NCBI RefSeq assembly: GCF_014529535.1
Contig: NC_050738.1
Coordinates: forward strand, 8,589,410-8,653,409
From: Bradysia coprophila
Taxonomy: Eukaryota > Arthropoda > Insecta > Diptera > Sciaridae
DNA length: 64,000 bases
Reading direction: 5' to 3'
In this document: positions 26,801 through 37,151 of the stretch, piece after piece
Layout of the letters: each line of letters starts with the position of its first letter
Numbering within the stretch: the stretch's first letter is position 1
Made by a program: the position numbers and the translations under genes
Notes under the pieces: model-generated
Told to the model about the DNA's origin: nothing
Databases searched by the model: none
Seen by the model: only the letters and a program-made list of their open reading frames with translations

Positions 26801-27205
26801 CCTCGGCCAACTGCTCAAAGTATTTTCATGCCACCACCGAGTCAACCAGTCGATGTTCCGACCACAACGTATATGGCCAGAAATTACAACCGTATGCATT
26901 CAACCGTTGAGCCTCCCACCTCCAATTCATTCATTTTCCCGATGAACAATGCTGATATGGAATATTTTGTCAGTGCATCAGCACCCACTCCCACCATCGA
27001 ATGTCCTGACACACAAAATTCACCGAACGATGATGGCTTCGATTTTAACATTAATTTCAGAGAAATTGAACAAACTGAACCTCAGACGTTAGACGAAGAT
27101 GATGATTTCGAGAAATTGCGGCTGGCACGTGAAAAAGAGCGACTCGAACGACAGAAACAGAAGCTGGCAAGGTCAATAAGTACTCAGCCGAATCAGAATC
27201 CTTGA
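17832..27205 (+). CDS. Best1: Bestrophin, Ca2+-activated chloride channel
   Basis: Pentameric calcium-activated anion channel of the plasma membrane. Coding exons: 17832-17902, 22877-22987, 23060-23231, 23317-23666, 23723-24003, 24077-24309, 26343-26452, 26514-26593, 26658-27205; 651 aa, all phases consistent. The N-terminus [11 protein letters not shown] is diagnostic for the family. The pore neck ([11 protein letters not shown]), WPD block, GRIRD block and [16 protein letters not shown] are conserved. The acidic Ca2+-clasp GEDDDDFE is near residues 305-312, with DRNLQ and VDEMH following. The C-terminal third is divergent, Ser/Pro-rich, with a charged terminal helix ([20 protein letters not shown]), as expected for the regulatory tail. 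Intron 1 is 4,974 nt and intron 6 is 2,033 nt. AATAAA overlaps the stop codon. Which fly bestrophin paralogue it is cannot be settled here; Best1-like is the best guess. Confidence 0.95.
19505..19564. repeat. 12-bp minisatellite, five units
   Basis: Five units of 12 bp, each beginning TTCGA (for example TTCGACTTTCTG and TTCGATCTTCCG), in the first bestrophin intron. On the minus strand they read as tetrapeptide repeats (KSNG/RSNR) inside a frame at 19435-19683. I do not consider that frame a proven gene. Confidence 0.75.
21927..22130. mobile_element. MITE, family 2, degenerate copy
   Basis: The left end reads TAACCTGGTTCAGACGGCAA. Interior GATCTATTACT and GATTTCAAATCTT blocks correspond to the better-preserved copies, and the right end retains CAGACG. 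It lies in bestrophin intron 1 and its boundaries are approximate. Confidence 0.55.
22311..22510. mobile_element. Probable 200-bp MITE
   Basis: Imperfect inverted ends: TCATTCCATGGGAACGTGGG at the left and the reverse complement TCAATCCATGGAAGTGGGAA at the right. The interior is non-coding. It lies in bestrophin intron 1, upstream of exon 2. Confidence 0.5.
25271..25542. mobile_element. 272-bp foldback element in bestrophin intron 6
   Basis: Arms of about 95 bp: GACAAAGTGTTG at both outer ends, then TTGACTTSACCAAAATTGTTG, AAAAAATTTCTTTTATT and GCGAACGAAACG on each arm. The short reverse-strand and forward frames overlapping here are artefacts of the palindrome. Confidence 0.8.
26081..26167. 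repeat. Short palindromic element
   Basis: Arms AAAAAGTTCTCCGTGTGAGAGC and its reverse complement with a spacer of about 35 nt, in bestrophin intron 6. It may be a minimal foldback element. Confidence 0.65.
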
Positions 27206-27721
27206 ATAAATGATTAATTTAGTGTATTACTTGAACATCACCGAATGATATGTTTTTATATATATATTCCTATCTATTCCTAAAAATGCATCGCTTTAAT
27301 CGCTTTAATTAATTTATTTTAAATACAGAACCGTGATCGATTCATTCACTAGGACCAACCTTTTCTTTTTCTTTTATTTCCAAACGACTCAACTCAATAA
27401 CTTTTCTTATTCTTTGGACAATCAATTTATAAGGACATTGAACGATGGAGATGGACATATAATGCATTCGACCTTACGAGCTTTAATTTTTGATTACGCT
27501 TACTTCCAACACTTCACTTGCACAAACAACTGATTCATCAGCTGATTCATGTTAAATTTTAGCTTCCAGCATTCAGCTCAAATTTGTTAACATCTGTGTT
27601 ACTAGGCTTCTAAATTTAGTGAAAGAATAAAAATTTCTAAAATTTGAATGGTTTTTTCTTCCCTCTATCAAATCAGTTGAACTCCATATCACCTGTTATA
27701 CTGTCGTGAAATTTCCTTCGT

Positions 27722-27929
27722 TAACCTGTCACAGACGGCAAGCATAGTAACAGTTTTACTATCTGATCTATTACTTCATTTGATCGAATATTTTCCTAGA
27801 TTGATTTCAAAAATCTTTTACTTCATTTGTTTTGAACATGCTTTTTTGCTATATAAGACCTCTTTAGTCAGAGATTGTCGTTTATTATTACTGTCGTTGT
27901 CGATAACAGATGACAGCCGTCTGTAACAG
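27722..27929. mobile_element. MITE, family 2, near full-length copy
   Basis: About 208 bp. The left end TAACCTGTCACAGACGGCAA is intact and the right end has decayed beyond CAGCCGTCTGTAACAG. It is in inverted orientation relative to the copy at 63657-63869 and shares its entire interior (ATCTGATCTATTACTTCAT, TGCTATATAAGACC). Confidence 0.82.
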
Positions 27930-28689
27930 CCGCCCTCGGATACTTTTTCTCATCTGGATACGAGATATCACTTTACTTCCCTTGCATAGTAATGTACTAT
28001 TAATGTGAATTCAATTCCCTTCCACAAGAAAATTAATTGGAATTTTGGGATGTAAACCTTTTTGAAACGAATCGCTTAACCGGTTTTTGGGAATGGAAAA
28101 AATGCGGTTTTATTCCCTAGGATATATTTTTGAAGAATTTTATTGAGTTTACAGGTAATTTAGTTCTTCTATGACTAGTATCGTTCTCTTTTCCGGAAAT
28201 GTCAGTGAAACTTAGCTACCTTTGCTATGACTTCGATTCCACAAATAAAACGATGTGGACAAATTAATTTGACATAAAAATCGAAGAGTCATGTCTGTTA
28301 GATCTCGGTAGCAGAAAGCTTTCGCCCTCAGGCACAGTTGCCATGACATAAATCGAAGAAGAAGAAGTTTCAACTCAGAAAACTCCTAAGTTTAGTGATT
28401 TAGAAATGGGTCTATTTAACCGGTTAACCGCGGTTTTTGAACGAGAACAACCGGAAACTCTACGGATTCCGAATTCAGTCCCCGTTTGCATTCCATAATG
28501 GAATTGTGTTGAAATCGATGGAACTTTTAAGTCCACAAAAGTAAAAGGAGAAGTCCAAAAAATAATGTCCTCCTAAACAGCTACCTTTTCTTCACAGCAC
28601 TTGAGAAGTTGGGGAAATAATGACGGCTAAGACGAACTAACATAAAATTGTACGTTCCTATAACATCGCGCTCGTTCAAACTAATACGA

Positions 28690-29395
28690 AAATGATGGAT
28701 GATGGAATCTTTAGGTCTAGTGCTACTAATCAGGTGAAACATCATTTTTTAATGCCAGACTACTTGCGTCATCAACTAAAGAATCTTCAAAGTGGCTGCA
28801 AGTGGTTCCATCGAGTCAATTGGGATTGTTACTGGATAATAACACTGCTAGAATTGCTGTTGGTCTTCGTTTAGGTTCTTAATTATGCGAAGAACATAAA
28901 TGCATTTGTGGTGAGATAGTTGCAAAAGATGGTTTGCATGGTCTCTCATGTGCTAAATGTGCAGAAGGAAAACTCGCTAGACATGGCAACATGAATATGA
29001 TTTTCTCTCATGGTTTTTCTAGTGCAGGTATTCCTAACATAATACAACCACCTGGTATCTCAAGAGATGATGGTAAAAGACCTGATGGAGTGACTTTGAT
29101 ACCATGGAGTCATGGTAGGTCATTGTTGTGGGATGTAACTGTTAGAGATACAATGGCTGCATCGTATATTACCGATTCATGAAAGAAAGCACGGTCAATT
29201 GCTGACAAAGCGGAGAGGCATAAACATAATCATTATATGAAATAAGGACAAATTGGGATCATTAATGAAAAAAGCAACTGGTGAGGCTAAATCAAAGGAC
29301 TATCTTTTGCAACGAATTTCAATCGCTATACAACGTGGAAACGCTGCCTGTATTTTGGGCACATTAGGGAAAAAGAGGATAGATGATTTTTATTT
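28690..29395 (+). pseudogene. Decayed non-LTR retrotransposon fragment, C-terminal region of an RT-type ORF
   Basis: Broken reading frames read, in order: [20 protein letters not shown], stop, CICGEIVAKDGLHGLSCAKC, ARHGNMN, SAGIP, GDGKRPDG-like DDGKRPDGVTLIPW, GRSLLWDVTVRDT, stop, then LLQRISIAIQRGNAACILGTL in another frame. This succession is the conserved region downstream of the reverse transcriptase domain in a widespread group of animal RT-encoding elements. At least two stop codons and one frameshift interrupt it, and no polymerase catalytic core is present, so it is a dead 5'-truncated copy. Confidence 0.75.
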
Positions 29396-29633
29396 ATTGT
29401 AAATTATTTTTTTGAAAAGATCGCTTTTTTACTGGCTGCGTCATTCTTGTGAGCAGTCTTTTTTTCCACACTTAAATAAATGAATCCAAGTGTCGTTATT
29501 TTTTAATGAATTGTTTATTAAAAAATCGATCATCAGAAGCGTTTTAACATCATCGAAAACTATACGTAGGAAAATATCAAAATTTACAGTGCAAAAGCAT
29601 ACTGTAATGAACACCTAAAATATCTGCTGTGTC

Positions 29634-31294
29634 CAGGGCCGGATTAGCATTTACAGCGCCCTGGGCAATGAGCCTTGCAGCACCGCATGAAAAATTTATT
29701 GAAGAAATTGTTTCCCACATTGTCAACCAAATCAAATAAAATGTTTTCAACATTTCCTCAAGAATATTATTTTCTAAGTAATGTGTAGTTAGAAACGGCG
29801 AGCGAGGCGAGGTGGCAAGCTTATGATAACATATAACCATATATGAATGAGAGATATATGATATAACCAGAGTTTTCGTGATTAATTCGCAAAACTTTCC
29901 CACAAACAAAAATCAAGTAAAGTTATAAAAAGGTTTCGCTCGTATTTTTCGGGATTTTAAGTTTGAAGTTTGTAGAATGAATCCGAAACAATTTTTTCTT
30001 GAAATTCTTCTTGAAGAACAAATCAAATCAAACAAATTTATTTAGCAAATAGCTATTTTCAAATACAAAGTTCCATAATCACAGACATTGAAAAATGAAC
30101 ACTACAATTCAAATTTACATCACAATTCTATAGTTTCATTCAGGTGTTCTTTCAATTTACACTCGAATGTCCTCTCATTATTCTCACTTTTCACTTCCCT
30201 TGGAAGATCGAAAGAACATGAACGCGTTGTGAGGAAAAACCAAGAAAAAAACGTGAATTTTTGACACAATATTTAACTGATACTGTTACAGTTTCATATT
30301 GCGAGATTTACTCTACTTGGTAAGGCAACGCACTGCTCCTAGCATGAACGCTACTTTGACAAACGTCGAGTTTCGAGGCTTTTGTGATGAGAGCTACCGC
30401 TTAAGATTGATTGTATTGTGTGTTTGAACTCACACAACTAAAACAAGTCACCTATCTTCACGAAAGAAACGCAGTGCCTACTGTGACTTCATCAGCCTCC
30501 AAATATTTCTTATGTTCATGCTAGGAGCAGTGCGTTGGGTAAGATCATGATTCGGAAAAAACGACTTGCGTTGAAGCAATTTCAAGGATCTAGGACTCGG
30601 GATCCCAAAAGTATTGAAGTTTAGGGCACTCTAGAATGATCCTTTGTCTTCACTCTGAAAGTGTTAGATCTTGAAATTTAGGTAATTGGCCTTGGATTTC
30701 GACAAAAAAAATCGCGAATATATGCCATGAACAATTTTCAATGGGCGAAAACGGATTTGTTCTGCAGCTTTTCCAGCTGCTTTATTTGTTCCAAACTTCC
30801 GTTGTCCGGCGATCATGAGCAGGTTTCAGCTCATGAGGAATTTACAAAATTTTCGAAAATTCCTCATGAGCTAAAAGCTTTCCATCATCCGACTATCACC
30901 GGCGGCTGACGAAAATGAAGCAATGGAATGGTTGTTGAAAATTATTTATAGTGTCTTCAGCCAGAAGCCTCAAAGTTCAACTTTTCTAAAGCAGGACCAT
31001 CAAAAAAACGCTTTAAATAACCAAATACGAACAGCCTTGGGTTAGTCGATGTGCGTGTATTATTCAAAAATATCAAGTTAGATGTATATATGCATTTCTT
31101 GTAGCTCACATTTACCCCAAGAATGTAATGTACAGACACAAGCGAAGCGAGCGCGATTTTTTTTTAAATCGACGTTGATTTGTGCATGACTTATGTTGAA
31201 CGTGAAATTGTCGAGAAAATTTAATTTCTAAGCGCCCCTATTTTCCCAGCGCCCTGGGCCGGGCCCACTTTGCCCATGGGTTAATCCGGCTCTG
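29634..31294. mobile_element. Non-autonomous hAT-type element with perfect 8-bp target duplication
   Basis: A 1,661-bp insertion with inverted termini CAGGGCCGGATTAGC (left) and CAGAGCCGGATTAACCC (right, reverse complement). It is flanked by the perfect 8-bp repeat GCTGTGTC at 29626-29633 and 31295-31302. Subterminal GCGCCCTGGGC is also mirrored. No transposase domain is visible; the reverse-strand frame 29577-29909 merely reads through the terminus. A 214-bp MITE is nested at 30325-30538. The right end lies about 130 bp beyond the OFD1-like stop codon. Confidence 0.9.
30325..30538. mobile_element. 214-bp MITE nested in the hAT-type element
   Basis: Termini GCAACGCACTGCTCCTAGCA and CCAACGCACTGCTCCTAGCA (reverse complement), flanked by the 5-bp direct repeat GTAAG at 30320-30324 and 30539-30543. 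It inserted after the surrounding hAT-type element. Confidence 0.85.
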
Positions 31295-31423
31295 GCTGTG
31301 TCATCGATCTCTTATTTTTATTAGTCTACTTGGTTCCACACATCACACGATATAAATGTGTGGAACAAATTGGACTAAATAAATAAGCGACATTAGGAAC
31401 TTAGAAAATTACTTGTTCAATTC

Positions 31424-34174
31424 TTACTTCCAAAACTCATCTGACGACGACGAGCTCTTATGGCCAGTTGATATTTTCCTTCCAACGGAGCTCTCCGATG
31501 ACGTGGATCTCTTCGACGCATTTTCTATTTCCATTTTCTCGAACAATGAAGAAACATCTTTGGTACGTTCTGCGATTACAGCGTCTGCCGCACTACGTTC
31601 AATAATTGCGTTACTTTTCTCGATAACTTCTACCTTTTCAATGCTGGACAATTGAGTTAGCGCATTCTCAAATTTATTTCCTATTGTCTCGGAAGGAATA
31701 GATACCGGCGAATTGATGACAATTTCTGAACCTTTCGTCCTAATTGATGTATCGGATTGTTGCGACTGTCCGACTTCAAACGATTCAGCCTTTTTCGAGC
31801 TTATTACAGGCGAAGTATCACGTGAGTTTGAAACGGACTGGGCATCTCCGTTGCTAGTGGATATTCGTAGACGAGTTTTGGTTTCATTTTCCTTTGATTT
31901 CTTTGGAATGGACGTGATTTGCATCGGAACTGGAATTTGACTGATTTTATCAGCCGATGTGGCGTACTCCTTCTCCTGCACTATTATCGAAGGAATCGCG
32001 GAGTTCGCATTTTGCTTCTTACTGTTATCATTTAATGCTCCCGTCGTTATCAAATTGGAGTGCAATATCTTGTAGGGATTCTTGAACTGACTGGTTCCGC
32101 TGATATTTCGAGGTACGGCTATTGGTTCATTGGCGACAATTGGATCGGTGAGAGTTAGATTTTCATGGCATTGGATACTTGTTGTCACATTCTTTCTTGA
32201 CCTGTCAGGTACAATGAAAGTTTTCATCATATCGCTCCTAGTTCGTTCGTACTGCTGCCACACGTTGTCTATATCATCGGTGAGAAATTGTTTTTCTTCG
32301 TTTTGTTTTTTCAGGTACTTGTGGAACGACTTGTCCAATTGTTCGCTCTCGATCTCCAGTTCATGTAAGCGATTTCTGTAAGGAAATTTCTGTCAAAATT
32401 TATATCGAATCCTCAGAATTGGTCAAACAAACTTTGTAACTTGTACCATATTGTCGATAGCTGGTTCGACTGGACGAGGCGGTTCATTTAAGAGTTCAAT
32501 TGTTTTGTTAATGTTATTCACAGTTTTGGCTTTGGGTATTATTTTAGGGCTGCTCGATGGCAGAGTTGTCTCGTTTGTATTTCCCACAGGCACGCGGTTA
32601 TTGCCAGTTTGAATATTGTTTGAAACCGATGGATTGAGCACCTTAAAGGAAGAATAACAGAATTTGAAAAGACATCTTCACTCGAATCTGTGAGACATGA
32701 AAAATGGAAGCCAACTCACCATCTCATCGCTAGTCATAGTCTGTGTAGAGGCACGCACCAGATTTTGTTTCCAATGATTTTCCTTTTCTTTCAACAGTCG
32801 TAGCTTCTCGTCAATCAATTCGTTAAAATCGTCTCGTCGGCTTTGCATTACCGGTGAACGCAGCATTGTTTGGCGAAATTTTTCGAACGTTTTTTGCTTG
32901 TAATGGAACTTTATCAACTTTCGAGTGGTTTCGTATTTTTCGTTGAAATACTCTTTGATCCTGCGGACTTCGTTGGCAATAGCTTTTTCTTGTGCGAGTT
33001 CCAAATTTTTAACAAATCGTTGACCGAAAGCAGACTCCGTCACTTGATTCAACCATTCGGTGTAATTTCTAGTCGGCGATTTGGCACTTTCAGCAGCATT
33101 CTGCGATGTTTGTTGATTGATTTTGGAATACTGTGCCACATTTCTGGAACACCATTCAACTTCATTGGTTAGACGAGTTATACTCTTGACCATCTCGGTT
33201 ACTTTTCTGCCCTTCCGATTCGATTTCGATAAGTTTGTCAGACTTTCAGTTATTTTGTCCAGTCGTTTATTCAGTTCACAGATTTTCAATGAACTCCTCG
33301 ACTGCTGGTCATCTGATTTGGCTGGCTCCTTGAACTTTTTGGTGTTCTCAGAAATTTCAACTAGATGCTGCGATAACAGTTCGAGATATTTGTAAAAATG
33401 CTTGTAATACTTCGAATTCAGTTCATCCATCTTTGACTTCTTTGGATTGTTCTTGCAATGATGACAACTGTTATCTCCTTCCTGTGATTGCGGCAGTAAA
33501 TTTGCATCATTTTGTGGTTTACTGGGTTGACTATTTACGGGAATCGTTTGGCTCAATGTTTTTATGATGCAGAATAGCAGTGATGAGTCGGCTAGTGTTC
33601 CATCCCTTTCTTGCGGTTGTTTGTACATTTGAAGAATTTCGGTTTTGTGATCTGAACGATCCAAAGCTAACGCCTGCAAATTGTTCATTTTAATCAAATT
33701 AATTCAATTGGCGAAAGCTTTCGTACTCGCCTTCATTATATCATTCAACTCGGCCGAATCGAAACGAAATTTTCTAGTTTTTTCAAAGTCTGGAAGAACA
33801 TTCTTATAAGGCACTTCGGAACTGAATACGGACAATGAGAAGTGGCAATTCTGGTCGTACAAAAATTCGGCTACTAGTGTATTCAATACTAAAACCATCG
33901 ACGATAGAACCATTCGTTGTGATTGTTGGTATTGGACGGCAATTTGACGACCTAAGTATAGCAGCCAATCAAATTAAAGATTCAACATCTACCACCGGAC
34001 GCTGGACGGATTCATACCCAATGCTGTCTTTCCGAAATTTGTAATTAAATCCGATCTGAGTTTCGACTGCAGTTCCTTTGAAATGTCTTGCTGTTCGACC
34101 CATTCGATTAAATTCTGTTTGAATTCATCCTCCGGAATATTTTTGATTTCATTCAAGTCGACTCGGGCGGCCAT
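31424..34174 (-). CDS. OFD1: LisH/coiled-coil protein, OFD1-like (centriole/cilium)
   Basis: Exons in gene order: 34018-34174, 33727-33951, 32720-33666, 32433-32641, 31424-32375; 829 aa with consistent phases. Near residues 15-45 lies a LisH motif (EFKQNLIEWVEQQDISKELQ). The second exon reads NTLVAEFLYDQNCHFSLSVF, aligning well with the conserved LVAxxL...FSLSVF segment that follows LisH in vertebrate OFD1. A long, charged helical region follows (for example ANEVRRIKEYFNEKYETTRK), then low-complexity Ser/Thr/Pro sequence and an acidic end SSSSDEFWK, reminiscent of the DDSW end of OFD1. OFD1 controls distal centriole structure and centriolar satellites. The intron 33667-33726 uses acceptor 33668/33667 to keep frame; a stronger-looking acceptor 7 nt earlier would break it. 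It shares its promoter region with eIF3b. Confidence 0.72.
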
Positions 34175-34735
34175 ATTAATGGAATTTTGATTTTGTTTTA
34201 TACTTTCGCTAGGTCAATGTAAAACGATCAACAATCTGTTTCGATAAAGGCGGTTGTTTATTCCAGCAAAAACAAACAAAACACTAATCGATTCAAACGT
34301 CAACGGGGTCAACGGCAAATATCATGAAATCTAGTAGAGTGTGATCTGGTACGAATCAGTGTCATTGACTTTCAGAACCCAGGTTCAGATCGTTCAGATT
34401 AAACTTTAGACTTTCCTGCATTTCGCCTCTTTCAGAACCTTAAACTTTGCAAAATAATTTGCAAGCGACCCGATGACCCCATGTTAAATGTTTAAAACTC
34501 CTCTTTTTACTTTAAAAAAATTATTTTTTTTTGAAAACCCCGCCTATAAGTTAGTGTCATGACGTTTATTGGACAACCCTTTGCTCAAACGTCATCTTCT
34601 ATACTCCACTCCTACCAACATAAAAAACATTAAAAAGTCTTTTCGTGCTCTGCATTTGGCTGAGACTTCAAACCGCATAAATTTTGCTATTTTTATTTTC
34701 ACGAAAATAGTGAATTTATCGAAAACTAACCAATT
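34175..34735. promoter_or_regulatory. Shared promoter region between OFD1-like gene and eIF3b
   Basis: 561 bp separate two divergent start codons. Both 5' UTRs and both promoters must fit here unless upstream exons exist elsewhere. No TATA box or named element is certain. Confidence 0.5.
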
Positions 34736-37151
34736 ATGGCGAAGAAGAAAAACGAGCAGTACAGTGACGATGATCAGGACTATGATGAGCCGAATTTCGA
34801 TGATCCAGAGGGTTTCGTAGACGAGGCTACCGATGAAGGTGTGTGAAAAAAAAATTAATCGAAATGCTTATGCCAGCACAGCATGGCTGATGGTGACACA
34901 TAACCTAAATCTAATTAAATCAATTCACTTCGGATTGTTGAGACTTATGTTCCGCGGTGTAATTAACAAACGAAATTGTGTAATTTGCAGAATTGCTGGG
35001 CGATTTTTTGTTGAGCAAACCATGCGAAACGGATGGAGTCGAGAATGTTGTTGTTGTCGACAATATTCCGAAAGTTGGACAGGCACGTCAAGAGAAGCTG
35101 CGATCGGTGATTGAAAAACTCTTTTCCACTTTCGGTCAAATCAACAAGGAATTTTATCCGGTCGATGAAGAGGGTAACACCAAGGGATTCGCATTTCTGG
35201 AATATAAAAATTCGGAGAATGCCGAAGAAGCTGTGAAATCGTTGAACAATCATCGATTGGATAAGTCGCATACGTTTGCGGTGAATTTGTTTACCGATTT
35301 TCAAAAGTAAAAGATTGCATTTCTTTTGCGGCGAGTCGAGTCGATATGAGTAACGGTTGTGTCTATTTAGGTATGAACATATTCCCGAGAAATGGGAACC
35401 GCCAACACCGCAACCTTACAAGGTTCAAACGGATCTGTACAATTTCTTAATCGAACCGGACGGTTACGATCAATATTGTGTTGCTGCTGAAACGGCACCT
35501 AATGCTATCCAGGTTCAATTCTGGCAGAATACACTTCCTGAACCGATGGAATTGGAAACCAGAGATGTAAGTCGTAGAAGATCCGGACCTTTCGACGAGC
35601 CTTATTTTTAACATTTTCGTTTCGACATTTTCTAGCGTTTCACCGAAACCTTTGTCAAATGGTCACCGCAAGGAACCTACATTGTAACCTTCCACAAGCA
35701 AGGTGTTGTTTTGTGGGCTGGTACAACATACGCTCGGGTCAATCGTTTCCAACAGCAAGCCACTCATTTCGTTGATTTTTCGCCATGTGAAAACTATCTT
35801 GTCACCTACGGTCCAACACCAGACGGCCAAAAAATCATCATCTGGGACATTCGTACCGGCTTGGAGAAACGTACATTCCTTTCGAAAGGAAACATGTCTC
35901 GATTCCGTTGGTCGCACGACGATCGTTACGTTGCATACATGGGCGAAAATGCGATTTTCGTTCACGAGACCCCAACCTTCTTCCTTTTGGATATGAAATC
36001 GATTAAGATCCAGGGCATACGCAACTTCAGCTGGTCGCCCACCGACAACATCATTGCTTACTGGGTGGCTGAATTGGTTGATGTGCCAGCTAAAGTCACA
36101 CTGATGGAAATTCCACGCCGAACGGAAATTCGTAATAAGATTCTGTTCAACGTAGCCGAATGTAAGATCCATTGGCAACAGAGCGGTGACTATTTGTGTG
36201 TAAAGGTCGATCGCTTCTCCAAATCGAGAAAGGACAAAAAGGATTCGGACGTCAAGTTCTTGGGAATGTTTTACAATCTGGAAATTTTCCATATGCGTGA
36301 AAAGGACATACCGGTGGATTCAGTGGAAATTAAGGAATTGATATTGGCCTTCGCTTGGGAACCGGTCGGTACGAAATTCGCCATCATCCACGGTGAACCG
36401 AATATTGCCAACGTTAGTTTTTACGAGGTGAAAAAGGGCCAGAAACCAAATTTGGTAAAGAAACTGGAAAAGAAAGTGTGCGGTCATTTGTTCTGGTCGC
36501 CGCGCGGTCAATTCATTGTGCTAGCCAACTTAACAATGGGAACATTCGAATTCGTCGACACCGAAAATGATTTTGTCGTGATGAATTCAGGCGATCATTT
36601 CCGTGCATCAGAGGTGGAATGGGATCCGACTGGCCGTTACTGTGTGACCGGCGTGTCGGCATGGAAGGTGAAAGAAGAGAACGGTTACTACATATGGTCG
36701 TTCCAAGGGAAAATCATGAAACGTGTCATGTTGAAGAATTTCGAGCAATTCCTGTGGCGTCCACGACCGAAAACACTGCTCACCGAACAGCAACAGAAGG
36801 AAATCAAGAAGAATTTGAAGAAATACTACGCACAATTCGAGAGCAAAGATCGTCTGCGTACGACTCGAGCATCAAAGGAACTGCTGGAGAAACGGGCCCA
36901 ATTACGAGAACTGTTCATGGAATATAGAACGAAACGAATTGAGGATTACAATAATCAGAAGACCAGGCGATTAGAATTAAGAAATCGTAAGTTGACCGAA
37001 CGCCAGATATTTAGCGAGCGACAGAAGCTAACCAAATTTTTCTTTTCATTTTCAATTTACAGATGTAGACACAGATAATCTTAATACCGAAGACGTGGAA
37101 GAGGAAATTGTTGAATTTTTGATCAAAGAAGAAACCACAATCATCGAGTAA
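34736..37151 (+). CDS. eIF3b: Eukaryotic translation initiation factor 3 subunit B
   Basis: Scaffold subunit of the cytosolic eIF3 complex, which loads mRNA and initiator tRNA on the 40S subunit. Exons: 34736-34838, 34991-35306, 35371-35566, 35636-36986, 37063-37151; 684 aa, matching the usual insect length, with all phases consistent. The acidic N-terminus is typical. An RRM starts near residue 53 ([17 protein letters not shown]), the site that contacts eIF3j/eIF3a in the family. WD-type propeller blades follow ([55 protein letters not shown]). The C-terminal helix is highly charged and ends in an acidic tail. AATAAA lies at 37300-37305, about 150 nt after the stop. Confidence 0.97.

Noticed and set aside
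29577..29909. 110-codon minus-strand frame with GAARLIAQGAVNANPALD
   Set aside because: The recognisable part is just the hAT-type terminus translated, a common artefact of this repeat.
33667..33673. Stronger-looking acceptor TTTGCAG for OFD1-like exon 3, possibly with a GC donor
   Set aside because: Paired with the GT donor at 33726 it breaks the frame. The GT-AG pair ending at 33667 keeps it. A GC-AG intron remains possible but is the less simple model.
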